NCBI GenBank assembly: GCA_020433835.1
Contig: JAGRBY010000431.1
Span: 1-6,271, forward strand
Direction of reading: 5' to 3'
DNA length: 6,271 nucleotides
Source: Anaerolineae bacterium
GTDB lineage: Bacteria; Chloroflexota; Anaerolineae; 4572-78; J111
Shown here: one piece after another, positions 1-5,434 of the stretch
Layout: every line of letters starts with the position of its first letter
How positions within the stretch are numbered: position 1 is the stretch's first letter
Notes under the pieces: generated by a model
What the model saw: only the letters and a program-made list of their open reading frames with translations
Databases searched by the model: none
Told to the model about the DNA's origin: nothing
Program-made: the position numbers and the translations under genes

Positions 1-215
1 CTGCGCAAGCGCCATAAGGTTTGGCGCAAGTTATTCCGCGCACTGGCTTCATCGGAGTCGGGCCACAGCAAACCGGCCAGCTTCTCGCGCCGAATCGTCT
101 TGTCTGCATTCAGCAGCAGGTAAGCCAACAGAGACTGAGCCGGTCGCAGGGGAATGTCGATAACCTGACCGTCCCGTTTTATCTCGAACTTTCCAAGTAA
201 GCGAACCTCGAGCAT
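1..215 (-). CDS. BTAD/SARP-like transcriptional regulator, N-terminal part (runs off the left edge)
   Basis: Seventy-one codons are visible from an ATG at 215-213; the reading frame is open to the window edge, so the C-terminus is missing. The product begins MLEVRLLGKFEIKRDGQ and continues with an LLAYLLLN helix, RREKLAGLLWPD (residues 42-53) and SARNNLRQTLWRLR (58-71). This is the pattern of the OmpR/PhoB-like winged-helix domain at the N-terminus of SARP-type activators, which is normally followed by a bacterial transcriptional activation (BTAD) domain and, in Chloroflexota, often by an NB-ARC-like ATPase and TPR repeats. Those later domains are off-window, so full architecture is inference. 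The role would be DNA binding and transcription activation in the cytoplasm; the target is unknown. The start is chosen because family similarity begins at its first residues; the Shine-Dalgarno (GGAAAG, about 5 nt upstream) is weak. A good promoter lies upstream at 272-300. Confidence 0.85.
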   Translation of the reverse strand, partial: MLEVRLLGKFEIKRDGQVIDIPLRPAQSLLAYLLLNADKTIRREKLAGLLWPDSDEASARNNLRQTLWRLR

Positions 216-271
216 TGTGGCTTTCCAAAGTATTGAAAACGGCTGAGATTAGTCCATCACATGGCGAGAGC

Positions 272-300
272 ATTGTAACACGGCGGTAATCCTAAATCAA
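272..300 (-). promoter_or_regulatory. sigma70-type promoter of the BTAD regulator
   Basis: On the minus strand there is TTGATT (295-300), a 17-bp spacer and TACAAT (272-277), preceded by an extended -10 TG one base upstream. The start site would be near 265, giving a leader of about 50 nt before the ATG at 215. Read from sequence only; spacing and hexamers are close to consensus. Confidence 0.6.
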
Positions 301-310
301 GGAGGAGAAA

Positions 311-397
311 GGAATTAAGAATTATGAAGGATGAATTATGAATTATTCTCTAATCTCCCAATCTCTAGTCTCCAGTCTCCTAATCTCCAATCTCCAA
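311..397. repeat. Degenerate word repeats (GAATTATGA words, then CTAATCTCC words)
   Basis: Two adjacent patches of short reiterated words. At 311-346 the words are GAATTAAGAATTATGAAGG, ATGAATTATGAATTA and similar. At 346-397 the words are TCTCTAATCTCCC, AATCTCTAGTC, TCCAGTCTCC, TAATCTCC and AATCTCC, which makes a strongly pyrimidine-biased strand. There is no stable reading frame. Such shuffled-word tracts are familiar in intergenic DNA of filamentous Chloroflexota and cyanobacteria; that comparison is from memory and not searched. Confidence 0.6.
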
Positions 398-408
398 ATA
401 ACGCTGAG

Positions 409-436
409 TTAACGCAGCCACAGACGCTGTTATAAC
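409..436 (+). promoter_or_regulatory. Possible promoter of the 57-residue protein gene
   Basis: TTAACG (409-414), a 16-bp spacer and TATAAC (431-436) with an extended -10 TG (TGT immediately before TATAAC). The -35 matches consensus at only four of six positions. The start would be near 443, giving a leader of about 75 nt. Confidence 0.4.
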
Positions 437-517
437 ACCGCTTTGCTACACTGGGTTCAAATCAAAACAACATCACCCCGGCCACGGTTGGGGATATTCA
501 ATAGAGGAGTTATAACG

Positions 518-691
518 ATGAATCCCATCACAAATTTTGAACTCGGTAAAATGCAACATCGCGAATATGAAGCAGAGGCCAGCCGCTATTGGAACCAAAC
601 CACCCCTGATAACGAGCAGCGCAGCCTGTCACCCAAGCACAAGCTGGTTTTAGCTTTGAGCAGTATTGTAACGTCTATTGTGAAGAAATAG
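518..691 (+). CDS. Small charged protein of unknown function (57 aa)
   Basis: An ATG at 518 is preceded by a strong Shine-Dalgarno, GAGGAG at 504-509, with 8 nt spacing; this decides the start over an in-frame upstream TTG at 443 that has no such site. The product starts MNPITNFELGKMQHREYEAE, looks like a short charged amphipathic helix (residues 6-26), has a polar middle (27-40), and ends in a hydrophobic helix LVLALSSIVTSIV (43-55) followed by KK. The E-A-rich first helix resembles the many short proteins beginning with an ELAKxRxxExxxEA pattern in Actinobacteria and Chloroflexota, which have no known function; this is a resemblance, not an identification. The C-terminal segment is too short and too serine-rich to call a membrane helix with confidence. 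No neighbour on the same strand is close enough to suggest an operon. Confidence 0.6.
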   Translation: MNPITNFELGKMQHREYEAEASRYWNQTTPDNEQRSLSPKHKLVLALSSIVTSIVKK

Positions 692-819
692 TTCGTAAAA
701 AAATTGCACCCTAAAAAGGGACGCACTTTAGAATTGGGGCAACCGACACGCGTTGAAACACTGAAGCTCTGAAAATGATGATTTCACTGAGTTCCGTATT
801 TTAATCTAATAAGACTTAC

Positions 820-871
820 GCAATTGGGTATATTGAATAAGGTGGCAGTCACTTTGCAATAGGGTATATTG
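820..871. repeat. Pair of 16-bp direct repeats (GCAATNGGGTATATTG)
   Basis: GCAATTGGGTATATTG (820-835) and GCAATAGGGTATATTG (856-871) differ at one base and start 36 bp apart. The first is preceded by AGACTTAC, a string that recalls some insertion-sequence ends, but no transposase or matching inverted end is seen here, so an IS remnant is only a guess. Confidence 0.55.
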
Positions 872-919
872 CTTCCGTCATCCGGGCGTAAACCAATCCC
901 TTTAAAAAATTTCATGCAC

Positions 920-948
920 TTGACACCCTCAAAAAAGGGCGGTATCAT
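920..948 (+). promoter_or_regulatory. Strong promoter-like site pointing toward the DinB-like gene's 3' end
   Basis: A perfect TTGACA (920-925), a 17-bp spacer and TATCAT (943-948). The spacer contains CCCTCAAAAAAGGG, itself a small inverted repeat. There is no sense gene downstream: a transcript starting near 955 would meet the hairpin at 988-1026 after about 70 nt, or run antisense to the DinB-like gene. Confidence 0.45.
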
Positions 949-987
949 TTTAATATCTTTCCTTTCTGAAGTGGGATTTGTAATTGT

Positions 988-1026
988 TATAAATACCCCA
1001 CGTGAAGTTCACGTGGGGTATTTATA
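988..1026 (-). terminator. Perfect 19-bp hairpin terminator after the DinB-like gene
   Basis: The left arm (988-1006) and right arm (1008-1026) are exact reverse complements around a single central G; the core is ACCCCACGTGAA / TTCACGTGGGGT flanked by AT-rich ends. It begins 10 bp beyond the DinB-like stop codon. On the minus strand the GC core is followed by GTATTTATAA, and on the plus strand by GTATTTATATTT, so it could act in both directions. Neither side has a long pure T run, but the stem is exceptionally stable. Confidence 0.75.
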
Positions 1027-1035
1027 TTTCCGGCC

Positions 1036-1515
1036 TCAATCCGGGAATTGCTCAGCCAACAACTCCTCAAGCTGCACGCGATGCAGAATGGCGTGCATTA
1101 CCGCGTGTTCCAGCATCGCCTCCACACAATAATGCGTTCCCCAATTGGAAAGATGTTCCGGCTGGTCGAAGCGCTCTTCCTCGACCTCTGCCAGAGGGAA
1201 CTGCCAGCGGTCGATGAGGTGCGCCAGATAGGCATCGGCCTCACCCTCGATCTCCTCCGGTAGCGGGGGCATTTCAATCTTCGGGTCATGCAAGATCAGT
1301 TTGTCGCACATCCAGACCATATAGCTACGGGCCGACATAAAAACGTGGTTTAACAACATATCCAATGAAACATAATTGGGATCGTCAGTTTCAGGCAGTT
1401 GCAAGTGCGCGGCTTTGGCCTTGCGCCACACGGTCAGAAAATCCTGTAGATATTGACCATTTAGAAAGACCATTGTTCGGGCTGCATCAAATTTGTAGGG
1501 GGGTAATGTGTTCAT
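1036..1515 (-). CDS. DinB-superfamily protein (putative metal-dependent, 159 aa)
   Basis: The length and pattern fit the DinB/YfiT-like four-helix-bundle superfamily. Visible features are a helix with His57 (NHVFMSARSYMVW, 56-68) and the C-terminal helix LEHAVMHAILHRVQLEELL (135-153), where His141 and His145 form the HxxxH of the family; His57, His141 and His145 are the expected metal ligands. Family members bind a divalent metal and include thiol-dependent transferases (mycothiol or bacillithiol S-transferases) and DNA-damage-inducible proteins; the substrate here cannot be told. No signal peptide is seen, so it should be cytoplasmic. The ATG at 1515 is chosen because GAGGAG lies 6 nt upstream (1522-1527); a longer start at an in-frame TTG (1533) would place that site inside the coding region. 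Convergent with nothing and followed by the hairpin terminator, it looks monocistronic. I could not pick a promoter with confidence: its upstream region is filled with inverted repeats. Confidence 0.82.
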   Translation of the reverse strand: MNTLPPYKFDAARTMVFLNGQYLQDFLTVWRKAKAAHLQLPETDDPNYVSLDMLLNHVFMSARSYMVWMCDKLILHDPKIEMPPLPEEIEGEADAYLAHLIDRWQFPLAEVEEERFDQPEHLSNWGTHYCVEAMLEHAVMHAILHRVQLEELLAEQFPD

Positions 1516-1546
1516 ATTAATCTCCTCTCTCAATACGCCTCGCCCC

Positions 1547-1591
1547 CACCCCCTCTTCCCAAATAGGGAGAGGGGGTGTCACGTCAGTGAC
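1547..1591. repeat. GC-rich inverted repeats (CCCCCTCT...AGAGGGGG, then GTCAC-GTCA-GTGAC)
   Basis: The left arm CACCCCCTCTTCCC (1547-1560) and right arm GGGAGAGGGGGTG (1566-1578) pair with one bulged T around a 5-nt loop. A second small hairpin follows directly, with perfect 5-bp arms and loop GTCA (1578-1591). This is the form of a widespread intergenic repeat with a CCCCTCTCCC/GGGAGAGGGG core. It sits about 20 bp upstream of the DinB-like ribosome binding site, so on the minus strand it would be in that gene's leader or promoter. Confidence 0.65.
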
Positions 1592-1625
1592 GGGGTGAAG
1601 TCTAAAACTTTTTTATTGACCGTTT

Positions 1626-1885
1626 GTCTCAAGTGAGACTATCCTACTCCCTTGAAATAAGATTTGTGGGACAAACTTAATAGACAAAACGGATATAAAG
1701 ACGTGCAATCCAGCTCCGTCACTCCCGCATGCTTTTAGCGGGCGTCCACATCCAATGAGCCGACTGGATGCCCGATAAAGACATTCGGGCATGACGTAAG
1801 GCCTTTCATGGGTCGATGTTTATCTGACTTATCTATAAGTTTGTCCTACGGTGATTTCCATTGCCGATGCCGTCTCAACTGAGAC
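1626..1885. repeat. Nested imperfect palindrome of about 260 bp (MITE-like or decayed inverted-repeat element)
   Basis: Three pairs of matching sequences share almost the same centre (about 1756). Outermost: GTCTCAAGTGAGAC (1626-1639) and GTCTCAACTGAGAC (1872-1885), each also a palindrome on its own. Middle: GGACAAACTTAATAGA (1669-1684) and TCTATAAGTTTGTCC (1832-1846). Innermost: 32-bp imperfect arms at 1717-1748 and 1765-1796, with the REP-like signature CGTCAxxCCCG...CGGGCxTCCA. The segments between these pairs show weaker matches, such as GAAAT and GATA words, as expected from a long inverted repeat that has decayed. There is no coding capacity. Confidence 0.65.
1717..1796. repeat. REP-like inverted repeat (32-bp arms)
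   Basis: The left arm (1717-1748, starting CGTCACTCCCGCATG) and right arm (1765-1796, ending CGGGCATGACG) are imperfect reverse complements around a 16-bp loop. The arms carry the conserved ends CGTCA and TCCA and the inner CCCG/CGGG blocks, and each arm has its own small internal hairpin (CCCGC...GCGGG; GCCCG...CGGGC). This is the innermost part of the larger nested palindrome and the best preserved. Confidence 0.65.
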
Positions 1886-1914
1886 CAGCGGACTCCAATC
1901 TTAATTCGTCATCC

Positions 1915-3735
1915 TTACTTTTCGGGGGACTGAACCGTAAAAGCCGTATCGTTCGAACCCGACCCTACGGATGACCCCGCTTGTTTTGCCTGATTATACA
2001 CCATCATCCCCAGAAAACTATCCAGCAGCCCCGTTTGGCCATTACCACTGACCGAGACATCGGGCACGATGCGCAGGCCGTTGTCGCCGATAATCTGCAT
2101 CAGTTGTAAAGCCGTATAACCCTGTATTCCCAACGCATCAACACCAGCATGATAAGCTTTGGCCTTGGCATCTCCCGTGGCCTGAATAGCCGACGCTTCA
2201 CCATTGGCTTCCAGCCGAATCGCCTCGGCCCGCCCTTTGGCTTTCTCAATATCGGCATTAGCCTGCAGCTTCGAAATTTCAACGCCCCGTTCAGCCTTGA
2301 CCATCTCTTGTTGAATATCAGCCAACGAGGTTTCGCGCACAAGCTCCTGGCGCTGCTCTTGAGCCATCTTCTGCACTTCGTACGTTTTTCGCTGCTCTTC
2401 GGCAATCTTGCGGTCGGTCTGGGTCACCATCAACGAGTCGGGCAAGCCGATGTCGCCAATTAGCGTGTCGATGGCTTCGACATCATAATGGCTAAGCGCT
2501 TTGTAAATATGGCTGGCTGCTTCCCCCTGGCGTTCGCTCCGGCCACCCAAAAAATCTAAAACCGTGTACGATTGGGCCGCGTTGCGAAAATAGTTGCCCA
2601 CAATTGGCTGTAAGACGTGGTCAACCAGGTTTTGCACAGAGCCGACCCGCGAAATGACTTTCGGCGCTTCCTGGGCCCCAATGTGAATGATTTGCGAGAC
2701 ATCCAAATTGAAGGCAAAACCATCTTTAGAGCGCACGGTAATGGGCGACAGGTTAGCGTCGTAGGAATGCACCTCAGAGCGCACGGCCCAGTTTAACACA
2801 ATATTGGTTGTGGGAACCAATTCAACCTTCATAACCCGATTATTGATGGGATGCTTGCCCGGGTTGAGCGGCGTCACCCACACGCCTTTGTGGCCCGGTT
2901 CAACCAGGTTGCCGTGCTTGAAACTCACGCCGCTAACATCCTCCATCGGCTGCCCAACATACGAAATCACAATGCCGACGTGTCCGATGGGAATTTGGGT
3001 CATCGGCACCTGCTCTACTTTTACAAACCAGGGGTTCAAGTTCCAGGAACCGGACAGCAGTACTTGCTCCTGCAAACCGCGCCGCCCGCCGTTATCCAAA
3101 AACTTCTGCGCGTTTTGAAAATTATCGTGACCGGTAACGGGCGGGCCGGCAATTTCGCCCTCATCAATGGGAATTCCGTCAAGCGTGGTGACAATACCGA
3201 CCATATCCGACTCAACCGAATAAACCGACAGATCTTCCGGGTCCATATCATAGGTTTCGGCATCTGCCTCTAGGATGACGTTAAACAGAGCTGTATTAAT
3301 GCGATACGTCCCCCCGGTTAAGATACCCAACTGCCGGCCCTTCTCGCCGTTGCTCGTTAAAAACTTGCGAGCATCCTGAAAGTTATCACAATCAACTATC
3401 TTGCCTAAAATGCGTTGCGATGGAATGGAGACGCCGTCAGCCGCCATCACCAGGGCAATTTGACCGGGCGGCACAACCATCACCGGCACCCTTTCGACCT
3501 TGTACTGGATCAACCAATAACCAAAATGCCAGCCGGGCGGTAATGTATCGGCTTGATAACCGGCCTCATTATTGAGCGCAATCAATTTTCCAGGCGGCAA
3601 AGACTTTCCAAACTTACGAACGACAATACCGACCTGATCTTCTCTAATTGTGACTAAGCCTGCCAAACGTGTTGCAAATGGAATGGTTACAATAAGCGCA
3701 ACAATCACTAGAATGACAACAAAAACAGGGCCCAT
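1915..3735 (-). CDS. SPFH/Band 7 flotillin-like membrane protein with repeated N-terminal modules (606 aa)
   Basis: A hydrophobic N-terminal segment (residues 3-20, VFVVILVIVALIVTIPF) should anchor it in the membrane. Residues about 30-316 are built of repeats: an xGxVGIVxxxxGxPI strand pair recurs (VGIVVRKFG at 35, IALVMAADG at 93, VGIVTTLDG at 179, VGIVISYVG at 253), and a DNFQxAxKFL...G.R block occurs twice (117 and 204). The SPFH (prohibitin/stomatin/flotillin) domain follows at about 318-440, then a charged Gln/Glu/Ala/Lys-rich coiled coil (about 440-530, with EKAKGRAEAIRLEANGEA) and the flotillin-type GYTALQLMQIIGDNGLRIVPDV segment near 540-560. Such proteins form membrane scaffold assemblies; the exact role here is inferred. 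The frequent NfeD partner is not in the window. The start is set by AAGGAG (3745-3750), 9 nt before the ATG. A good promoter is at 3848-3876. The serine/glycine tail (586-606) is probably disordered. Confidence 0.9.
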   Translation of the reverse strand: MGPVFVVILVIVALIVTIPFATRLAGLVTIREDQVGIVVRKFGKSLPPGKLIALNNEAGYQADTLPPGWHFGYWLIQYKVERVPVMVVPPGQIALVMAADGVSIPSQRILGKIVDCDNFQDARKFLTSNGEKGRQLGILTGGTYRINTALFNVILEADAETYDMDPEDLSVYSVESDMVGIVTTLDGIPIDEGEIAGPPVTGHDNFQNAQKFLDNGGRRGLQEQVLLSGSWNLNPWFVKVEQVPMTQIPIGHVGIVISYVGQPMEDVSGVSFKHGNLVEPGHKGVWVTPLNPGKHPINNRVMKVELVPTTNIVLNWAVRSEVHSYDANLSPITVRSKDGFAFNLDVSQIIHIGAQEAPKVISRVGSVQNLVDHVLQPIVGNYFRNAAQSYTVLDFLGGRSERQGEAASHIYKALSHYDVEAIDTLIGDIGLPDSLMVTQTDRKIAEEQRKTYEVQKMAQEQRQELVRETSLADIQQEMVKAERGVEISKLQANADIEKAKGRAEAIRLEANGEASAIQATGDAKAKAYHAGVDALGIQGYTALQLMQIIGDNGLRIVPDVSVSGNGQTGLLDSFLGMMVYNQAKQAGSSVGSGSNDTAFTVQSPEK

Positions 3736-3847
3736 GGTTGCAATCTCCTTTATACGAGCCAGCGTAAAATAATGTATTCTTTTTTCCTAAAATTCTGGGT
3801 TGAGGTTAAGCTTATATCCCTTGACCACCTACTCCTTTTATACCGTA

Positions 3848-3876
3848 ATTATCACATAAATTAGCCTTATTGACAA
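3848..3876 (-). promoter_or_regulatory. sigma70-type promoter of the SPFH gene
   Basis: Minus strand TTGTCA (3871-3876), a 17-bp spacer and GATAAT (3848-3853) with an extended -10 TG (TGTGATAAT). Transcription would start near 3841, leaving a leader of about 105 nt that contains no obvious terminator or riboswitch fold. Confidence 0.6.
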
Positions 3877-4045
3877 CACTATCCGCAACCCAATCAAGCA
3901 AACCAATTGTGGTCTGGAGCCGGAAACGGCTAACTCTGAACACCGGCGGCGTTGTATTTAACAAAAACACGCCATCGGTCCAGCCGAAGGCCCGGCAGAC
4001 GGTAGAAATAGGTGTTTAGGACATTATTGGCCCATAAATCCCGTA

Positions 4046-4287
4046 GAATGAACACCCTCGGCTAGCCGAGGCCGCTCATTCCAACAGAAACAACGCATTT
4101 GCGTTGCCCAACGTAATCGTTCTGTTGGACAGCGTTAAAGTTGCGTTGCCGAACGTAATCGTTCTGTTGGAAGCATTAAATTCGCGTTGCCGAACGTGTT
4201 CGTTCTGTTGGAAGTGTTAAATTCGCGTTGCCGAACGTGTTCGTTCTGCTGGAAACCTTAGGCTCGGCTAGCCGAGGGCGTTCATTC
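4046..4287. mobile_element. 242-bp element with 25-bp terminal inverted repeats enclosing tandem repeats (MITE-like)
   Basis: The ends at 4046-4070 and 4263-4287 are inverted copies of each other with one mismatch in 25 bp; both run from GAATGAAC to a perfect 14-bp palindrome, CTCGGCTAGCCGAG. On the left the symmetry goes further: 4046-4081 is a 36-bp hairpin centred on that palindrome. Between the ends are four tandem units (4099-4260). There is no coding capacity, and no target-site duplication is apparent at the boundaries (GTA on the left, CGG on the right). The form suits a non-autonomous element or a structured repeat, but origin by transposition is inference. Confidence 0.5.
4099..4260. 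repeat. Four tandem repeats of about 41 bp
   Basis: Units lie at 4099-4140 (42 bp), 4141-4181 (41 bp), 4182-4222 (41 bp) and 4223-4260 (38 bp, cut short). Each carries GCGTTGCC, then GAACG-NNNN-CGTTC (a 5-bp hairpin with loop TAAT in units 1-2 and TGTT in units 3-4; unit 1 has AACG/CGTT), then TCTGTTGGA and a TTAAA-type end; unit 4 reads TCTGCTGGA. An inverted partial copy, TTCCAACAGAA, lies just upstream at 4079-4089, followed by a CAACGC-ATTT-GCGTTG hairpin (4091-4106). The units abut with no variable spacers, so this is not a CRISPR array. Confidence 0.8.
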
Positions 4288-4391
4288 CGGTGAAAAAAGG
4301 CGGCGCGGTGCAGCCGAGCATCCCCAATCAACGCCGATTTATCTTCTTCAGCTTTATTATCAATACCGAAATTCGTTTGAAACCAACACAT

Positions 4392-4418
4392 TTCATCACG
4401 CCATGCGGGCATGATGAA
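4392..4418. repeat. Small hairpin TTCATCACGCC / GGCATGATGAA
   Basis: The 11-bp arms pair with one mismatch around a 5-nt loop. The sequence CGGGCATGA is shared with the REP-like arm at 1786-1794, so this may be a relic of the same repeat type. There is no T run beside it, so it is not called a terminator. Confidence 0.4.
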
Positions 4419-4525
4419 GCAGATACCTAAACGGGCTGGTCTCATTCTGTTTTTAGCAAACACTATGTGACTGTTACGTGAATAACGGCTTATCTGCGTA
4501 TCATCGCCAAATTTTTAAGGTCAGA

Positions 4526-4554
4526 TAGACATATTAGCTAAATATGGTTATACT
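4526..4554 (+). promoter_or_regulatory. sigma70-type promoter of the 269-residue protein gene
   Basis: TAGACA (4526-4531), a 17-bp spacer and TATACT (4549-4554). The start would be near 4561, giving a leader of about 64 nt. The leader begins with AAGGAGAGG, which resembles a ribosome binding site but has no start codon at a suitable distance. Confidence 0.6.
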
Positions 4555-4624
4555 GGCATAAAGGAGAGGTCAACAAACTTTATCAAATCCTGTTCCAGCA
4601 CACCACCTTGATAGGAGTTGCCTC

Positions 4625-5434
4625 ATGATAAGTATCCGTTTAGCGAACCAGAGTATTTTGCACGTTTACTTCCCTGAATCCAATAAACGTGCGAATGTTA
4701 TCGCCTTAGGCAAGAAGTATACGGCCTATGAAAAAGCTCTCCCCCCGAAAAAACAAAACTTATTCACCCCCATTATCAACGGTTTGCTGCAACAAATTCT
4801 TGAGCACGAAGAGAAAAGTACAGCCGGTGAAGCCCAGCGGGCAGTGGCCTCGGGCGTGGCTTCGGCTTTAGAACGGCGCTCTAAAGAATTAGTCGCCTCG
4901 ATGATGAAAACGATTGACGCAGCCTTTCCCAACCAACCGGCTAAAGCCCAGGAGTGGGGCTTTTACACCAAAAAGCGAACGTCTAATATTTTAACGCCCA
5001 AAACCCAAAAAGATCGGCTGGCGGTCATGGAGTCCTACATTGCCAAAGAGGAAAGTCGCCCTGAGGCCGAGCGTTTTACCATCCCCGCTCTGGCGGAGGT
5101 TATCGACAATGTCCAGAGCTATAAGGCGACTATTCAGGCGCGAGATGCCGGACAGTACCAGCGCGAAGCCCATATCAACGCCAGTAATGAGTTGGTCAAA
5201 TCGCTGGCCCAATATTTGCAACTAGCAGCGGGAGTTATTGTGGGATATAACTATCATCTCAAGATTTCGCGCGATCTGCAACGTTGGGGCTATAAGGTGG
5301 TTGAACAAAGGCGCAGTAGCAAGCCAATAACGGATGAGATGAACCCCGCCACTGAGAACGGCCTGACCAATGGGAATGATACGTTTTTACCCGATACTCC
5401 CCCGGACACCACAAATTCTCTCGACACCGATTAA
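4625..5434 (+). CDS. Hypothetical protein, largely helical, with WGF/WGY motifs (269 aa)
   Basis: I do not recognise this family. The ATG at 4625 follows AGGAG (4613-4617) with 7 nt spacing, and a good promoter lies at 4526-4554. The product appears soluble and mainly helical, with Ala/Glu/Lys/Gln-rich helices at about 50-100 and 128-200 (LQQILEHEEKSTAGEAQR; LAVMESYIAKEESRPEAER). A conserved-looking motif, EWGFYTKKRTSNILTP, lies at 110-125, and a second aromatic site, LQRWGYKVVEQRR, at 218-230. A mildly hydrophobic helix, LQLAAGVIVGYNY (198-210), is too weak to call a membrane span. Residues 231-269 are rich in Thr, Asn, Asp and Pro, and are probably disordered and acidic. No signal peptide is seen. 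It stands alone: the next gene on this strand starts about 710 bp away. The base composition and long uninterrupted frame support a real gene. Confidence 0.75.
   Translation: MISIRLANQSILHVYFPESNKRANVIALGKKYTAYEKALPPKKQNLFTPIINGLLQQILEHEEKSTAGEAQRAVASGVASALERRSKELVASMMKTIDAAFPNQPAKAQEWGFYTKKRTSNILTPKTQKDRLAVMESYIAKEESRPEAERFTIPALAEVIDNVQSYKATIQARDAGQYQREAHINASNELVKSLAQYLQLAAGVIVGYNYHLKISRDLQRWGYKVVEQRRSSKPITDEMNPATENGLTNGNDTFLPDTPPDTTNSLDTD

Larger units (their letters stand above)
216..517. other. Intergenic region between divergent regulator and small ORF
   Basis: This 302-bp gap separates two divergently transcribed genes. It holds the regulator promoter (272-300), the word repeats (311-397) and a possible promoter for the small ORF (409-436). 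A near-palindrome, GCTGAGTTAACGCAGC, lies at 404-419 just upstream of and overlapping that possible -35 element; it could be an operator, but its 16 bp contain a mismatched pair. No other gene is seen. Confidence 0.6.
692..1035. other. Intergenic region with repeats, promoter-like motifs and a terminator
   Basis: No protein gene is supported in these 344 bp; frames that cross them on the plus strand lack ribosome binding sites and run antisense into the DinB-like gene. The stretch contains a pair of 16-bp direct repeats (820-835, 856-871), two promoter-like sites built on related sequence (704-732 and 920-948), and the perfect hairpin at 988-1026. Confidence 0.6.
1516..1914. other. Intergenic region filled by inverted repeats
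   Basis: Almost all of this 399-bp gap between two minus-strand genes is explained by the GC-rich repeat (1547-1591) and the large nested palindrome (1626-1885). I see no open frame with a ribosome binding site. Downstream of the SPFH stop there is no classical hairpin plus T-run terminator; the nearest stem is the small palindrome at 1872-1885. Confidence 0.6.
3736..4624. other. Long divergent intergenic region (889 bp)
   Basis: This gap lies between the divergent SPFH and 269-residue protein genes. It contains the SPFH promoter and leader (3736-3876), a stretch with only minor dyads (3877-4045, for example GGCGT/ACGCC at 3948-3973), the inverted-repeat-bounded tandem array (4046-4287), unassigned DNA with one hairpin (4288-4525), and the promoter and leader of the next gene. 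One minus-strand frame (4463-4176) is open but has no ribosome binding site and runs into the repeat array, so I do not call it. Confidence 0.6.

Noticed and set aside
49..273. 74-codon minus-strand frame at the left edge
   Set aside because: It is out of frame with the BTAD-type winged-helix product, which matches its family over all visible residues, and it starts inside the promoter region.
811..840. End of an insertion sequence (AGACTTACGCAATTG)
   Set aside because: The string resembles some IS termini, but no matching inverted end, transposase fragment or target duplication is visible in the window.
869..1263. Plus-strand frames overlapping the DinB-like gene (starts at 869, 1002 and 1048)
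   Set aside because: They are antisense to a recognisable DinB-superfamily gene, lack ribosome binding sites, and show no protein-like pattern.
2149..3273. Several open frames of 75-140 codons within the SPFH gene on both strands
   Set aside because: All are shadows of the SPFH coding sequence, which has clear domain structure, promoter and ribosome binding site.
4099..4260. CRISPR array
   Set aside because: The units are contiguous and similar along their whole length, with no unique spacers between conserved repeats.
4176..4463. 95-codon minus-strand frame upstream of the SPFH gene
   Set aside because: No ribosome binding site, and its C-terminal third is translated from the 41-bp tandem units, whose length is not a multiple of three; the frame is best explained by chance openness.
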